DNA from: JAUWZS01 sp964423085
GTDB taxonomy: Archaea > Aenigmatarchaeota > Aenigmatarchaeia > CG10238-14 > SCSR01
Assembly (NCBI GenBank): GCA_964423085.1
Contig: CAYRDB010000007.1
Span: 1-31,428, forward strand
DNA: 31,428 nucleotides
Direction: 5' to 3'
The notes beneath the pieces were generated by a model, which had not been told where the DNA came from, searched no databases, and saw only the letters and a list, made by a program, of their open reading frames with translations. A program made the position numbers and the translations under genes. Positions 29,954 through 31,428 of the stretch are shown here, one piece after another. The stretch's first letter is position 1, and each line of letters begins with the position of its first letter.

Positions 29954-30802
29954 TTAATTCTTTGAGCTGCCGCTTATCGAGAGTATGTGCTCGCATTTCT
30001 GCTTGATTTCCTTCATTCTCGAATTTGATATTCCCGTTTTTTTCGCCAGCTCGCCAGTGCCATATTTGAGAATCTGCCCCACTGTGACAACTGACGCATC
30101 GCCCAGCGCGGCTTCCTCATCCACAGAGAGGCCCTTTATCATTGTTATCGGGTAGAGCTTCTTCTCCTCTATCATGCTTTCAAGCCCGCTGTCCTTCGGC
30201 GCGTTCCATCCGATGTATGTTATTCCTCTGCAATCGGCGTACCTCCTTGCGTGCTCGGATAGCTTTGTGTTGCTGACCAGGAGGGCTTTGCTGAACCTTT
30301 TTCCCGTGCTTCTCGTCTTGTACCCGTCGACAAGGTCCTCGAATGTCGCCTGCGCCTCGAGGAAGTGCCCCATGCCCGTGAAAGTGTGCGGCTTGTAGTG
30401 GTGCTTCACCTCCACATACAGTACTTCTCCGCCCTTCTCTGCTATCACATCTATCTCGTGGTCGACGCATTTTCCGTTCACTATGGCGTTTGTTATAATC
30501 TTGTACCCGTACGCTCGCAGGAGCTGGGCTATGAATTTTTCAAAATCCGGCTTGGGCCTCAGCGCGCTTATCGCGGACCTGAGGTCGTTGACGTGCCTGT
30601 ACTCGGGCTTCTCCCTTCTTATTCCGGAGAACACCATCTGCATTATCTTCTTTGTTGATATCCCGTCGTACGCCCTGCTTTCCACAAACTCCGCAACTCT
30701 TCTCGCAGCCTCTGGGCTAGCATGCATTCGAAGGCACGTCCTTTCAATCTTGCTTCGGTCGAATTTCTGCCTGCTGCCGTCGAACTTTATTACATATACC
30801 AT
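29954..30802 (-). CDS. ATP-cone plus Mrr-like (PD-(D/E)xK) nuclease
   Basis: A 282-aa protein of three parts. Residues about 1-85 match an ATP-cone (VIKFDGSRQKFDRSKIERTCLRM), a nucleotide-sensing module known from ribonucleotide reductases and NrdR. Residues about 86-215 form an Mrr/PD-(D/E)xK nuclease with FEKFIAQLLRAYGY, catalytic Asp118 in EIDVIAE and Glu131-x-Lys133 in YVEVKHH. The C-terminal 60 residues (VTVGQILKYGTGELAKKTGI) look helix-hairpin-helix-like. All key acids are present, so activity is plausible: a nucleotide-controlled DNase in repair or defence. No methyltransferase or other restriction gene is adjacent. Confidence 0.87.
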   Translation of the reverse strand: MVYVIKFDGSRQKFDRSKIERTCLRMHASPEAARRVAEFVESRAYDGISTKKIMQMVFSGIRREKPEYRHVNDLRSAISALRPKPDFEKFIAQLLRAYGYKIITNAIVNGKCVDHEIDVIAEKGGEVLYVEVKHHYKPHTFTGMGHFLEAQATFEDLVDGYKTRSTGKRFSKALLVSNTKLSEHARRYADCRGITYIGWNAPKDSGLESMIEEKKLYPITMIKGLSVDEEAALGDASVVTVGQILKYGTGELAKKTGISNSRMKEIKQKCEHILSISGSSKN

Positions 30803-30852
30803 TAATAGAATTTTTGTTTTCGTGAGAAATAAATGGCTCTACTGAAACATGC

Positions 30853-30860
30853 TTATATAT
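30853..30860 (+). promoter_or_regulatory. TATA box for the coiled-coil winged-helix gene
   Basis: TTATATAT centred about 26 nt before the ATG at 30883, so transcription should begin at the start codon. This supports 30883 over a start at 30859, which would lie inside the box. Confidence 0.65.
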
Positions 30861-30882
30861 GAGGCGTCCAAGATTACTATTG

Positions 30883-31344
30883 ATGAAATCGGCCAAGTCT
30901 CTGGAAAGGAAAATCGACATTCTGGTCAACATGCTGTCTTCGTTCGAGAAGAAGCTTGAAAAGACGAACGAAAGGGTGGACAGTCTCTCCTCTAGCATAG
31001 AATCCCACACGAGAGCGACCGCTTTCATGAAAGCGCCGAGCGAGTTCCGAGCGATAACCGAGCGATTCGCCGAGCGGGACGAGCGCGCCGAGCAGGGCAT
31101 AAAGACGTCCGCGCTTGCAAATGTTCACGGTAGGCACAGGGAGATTGTAGCAATGCTCATCAACAACGGCTTCCAAACATACAAAGACATAGCCAAGAAG
31201 CTTGGGATATCCGAGTCGAGGGCCAGGGCCTACATAGCAGAGCTGAAGAACGAGCACAAGCTTCCTCTGACGCAGATAAGGGACGCCGAAGGTTATAAAG
31301 TCGGAATCGAGATGCGGTTCATAGAGGAGATACTCTCAAAGTGA
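30883..31344 (+). CDS. Coiled-coil winged-helix DNA-binding protein
   Basis: A 153-aa protein with an N-terminal coiled coil (about 5-45: SLERKIDILVNMLSSFEKKLEKTNERV). A charged Arg/Glu linker follows (about 60-80), then a helix-turn-helix (about 88-125: HREIVAMLINNGFQTYKDIAKKLGISESRARAYIAELKN) with a short wing-like tail. It is likely a dimeric transcription regulator or chromatin-associated protein; the target is unknown. It is transcribed divergently from the ATP-cone nuclease gene. The start was chosen from the TATA spacing. The downstream bases to the window end carry only a promoter for the next gene. Confidence 0.82.
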   Translation: MKSAKSLERKIDILVNMLSSFEKKLEKTNERVDSLSSSIESHTRATAFMKAPSEFRAITERFAERDERAEQGIKTSALANVHGRHREIVAMLINNGFQTYKDIAKKLGISESRARAYIAELKNEHKLPLTQIRDAEGYKVGIEMRFIEEILSK

Positions 31345-31412
31345 AAAAAATCCTCTTAGTGGAATCCGATGCTACTTGTCTCTTCAGACTTATTTCCCTT
31401 GCACCAAATCAA

Positions 31413-31420
31413 TTTATATA
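31413..31420 (+). promoter_or_regulatory. TATA box for a gene beyond the window
   Basis: TTTATATA 8 nt before the window end, downstream of the winged-helix gene. It predicts a plus-strand gene starting outside the window. Confidence 0.45.
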
Positions 31421-31428
31421 CAAAAACA

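Noticed and set aside
1..31428. Search by eye for CRISPR arrays, insertion sequences, rRNA, attachment sites and prophage genes
   Set aside because: No regularly spaced repeats, transposase, terminal inverted repeats or rRNA signatures were seen; the tRNA genes show no duplicated 3' ends nearby.

Overview
The window is a compact piece of archaeal chromosome. Archaeal ancestry is shown directly by eL40, a TFS/RPB9-type transcript-cleavage factor, PCNA, an S26B-type signal peptidase, an Era-like GTPase/DUF2073/zinc-ribbon trio, an Lhr-type helicase, and TATA boxes about 26 nt upstream of tRNA 5' ends and many start codons. Exported proteins with Thr-rich stalks, a PGF-pre-PGF domain, a DUF5667-like protein and Cys-rich CGDGVC-type motifs are common in DPANN lineages such as Aenigmarchaeota, Diapherotrites and Micrarchaeota. 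That placement is an inference from gene style; I cannot name the phylum from this window.

Layout. 1-1000: 5' part of cysS behind a tRNA-Cys gene on the minus strand, then a zinc-ribbon protein and eL40. 1183-3905: signal peptidase, TFS, a HAD hydrolase, a one-domain OB-fold protein and PCNA on the plus strand. 3908-5071: three small membrane proteins on the minus strand, one only 56 aa. 5209-8474: a bacterial-style PolX polymerase with PHP domain and a stalked surface protein. 8471-10765: MinD-like ATPase, tRNA-Ser(GGA), a coiled-coil membrane protein, tRNA-Val(GAC) and a winged-helix regulator. 10845-13099: two unknown proteins and the GTPase/DUF2073/zinc-ribbon operon. 13197-16716: exported CAP protein, an unusual thymidylate kinase, a LemA/TPM pair and an HD hydrolase. 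16791-22764: MgtC/DUF4010 membrane protein, Lhr helicase with a HAD gene, endonuclease III and a YdjM-like membrane protein. 22859-29928: a stretch devoted mostly to the cell envelope (exported Ig-like, DUF5667-like and beta-propeller proteins, two tiny membrane proteins, and a MacB-type ABC operon carrying its own exported subunit). 29954-31344: an ATP-cone/Mrr-like nuclease and a coiled-coil winged-helix protein.

The genes fall into an information-processing set (cysS, tRNAs, eL40, TFS, PCNA, PolX, Nth, Lhr, nuclease) and an envelope/secretion set. The longest stretch without a gene is about 190 nt. At least nine convergent gene pairs meet within 8 nt or overlap. I saw no insertion sequence, CRISPR array, rRNA or prophage. 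Start codons were revised from the longest frames where a Shine-Dalgarno sequence, TATA spacing or protein family start supports it.
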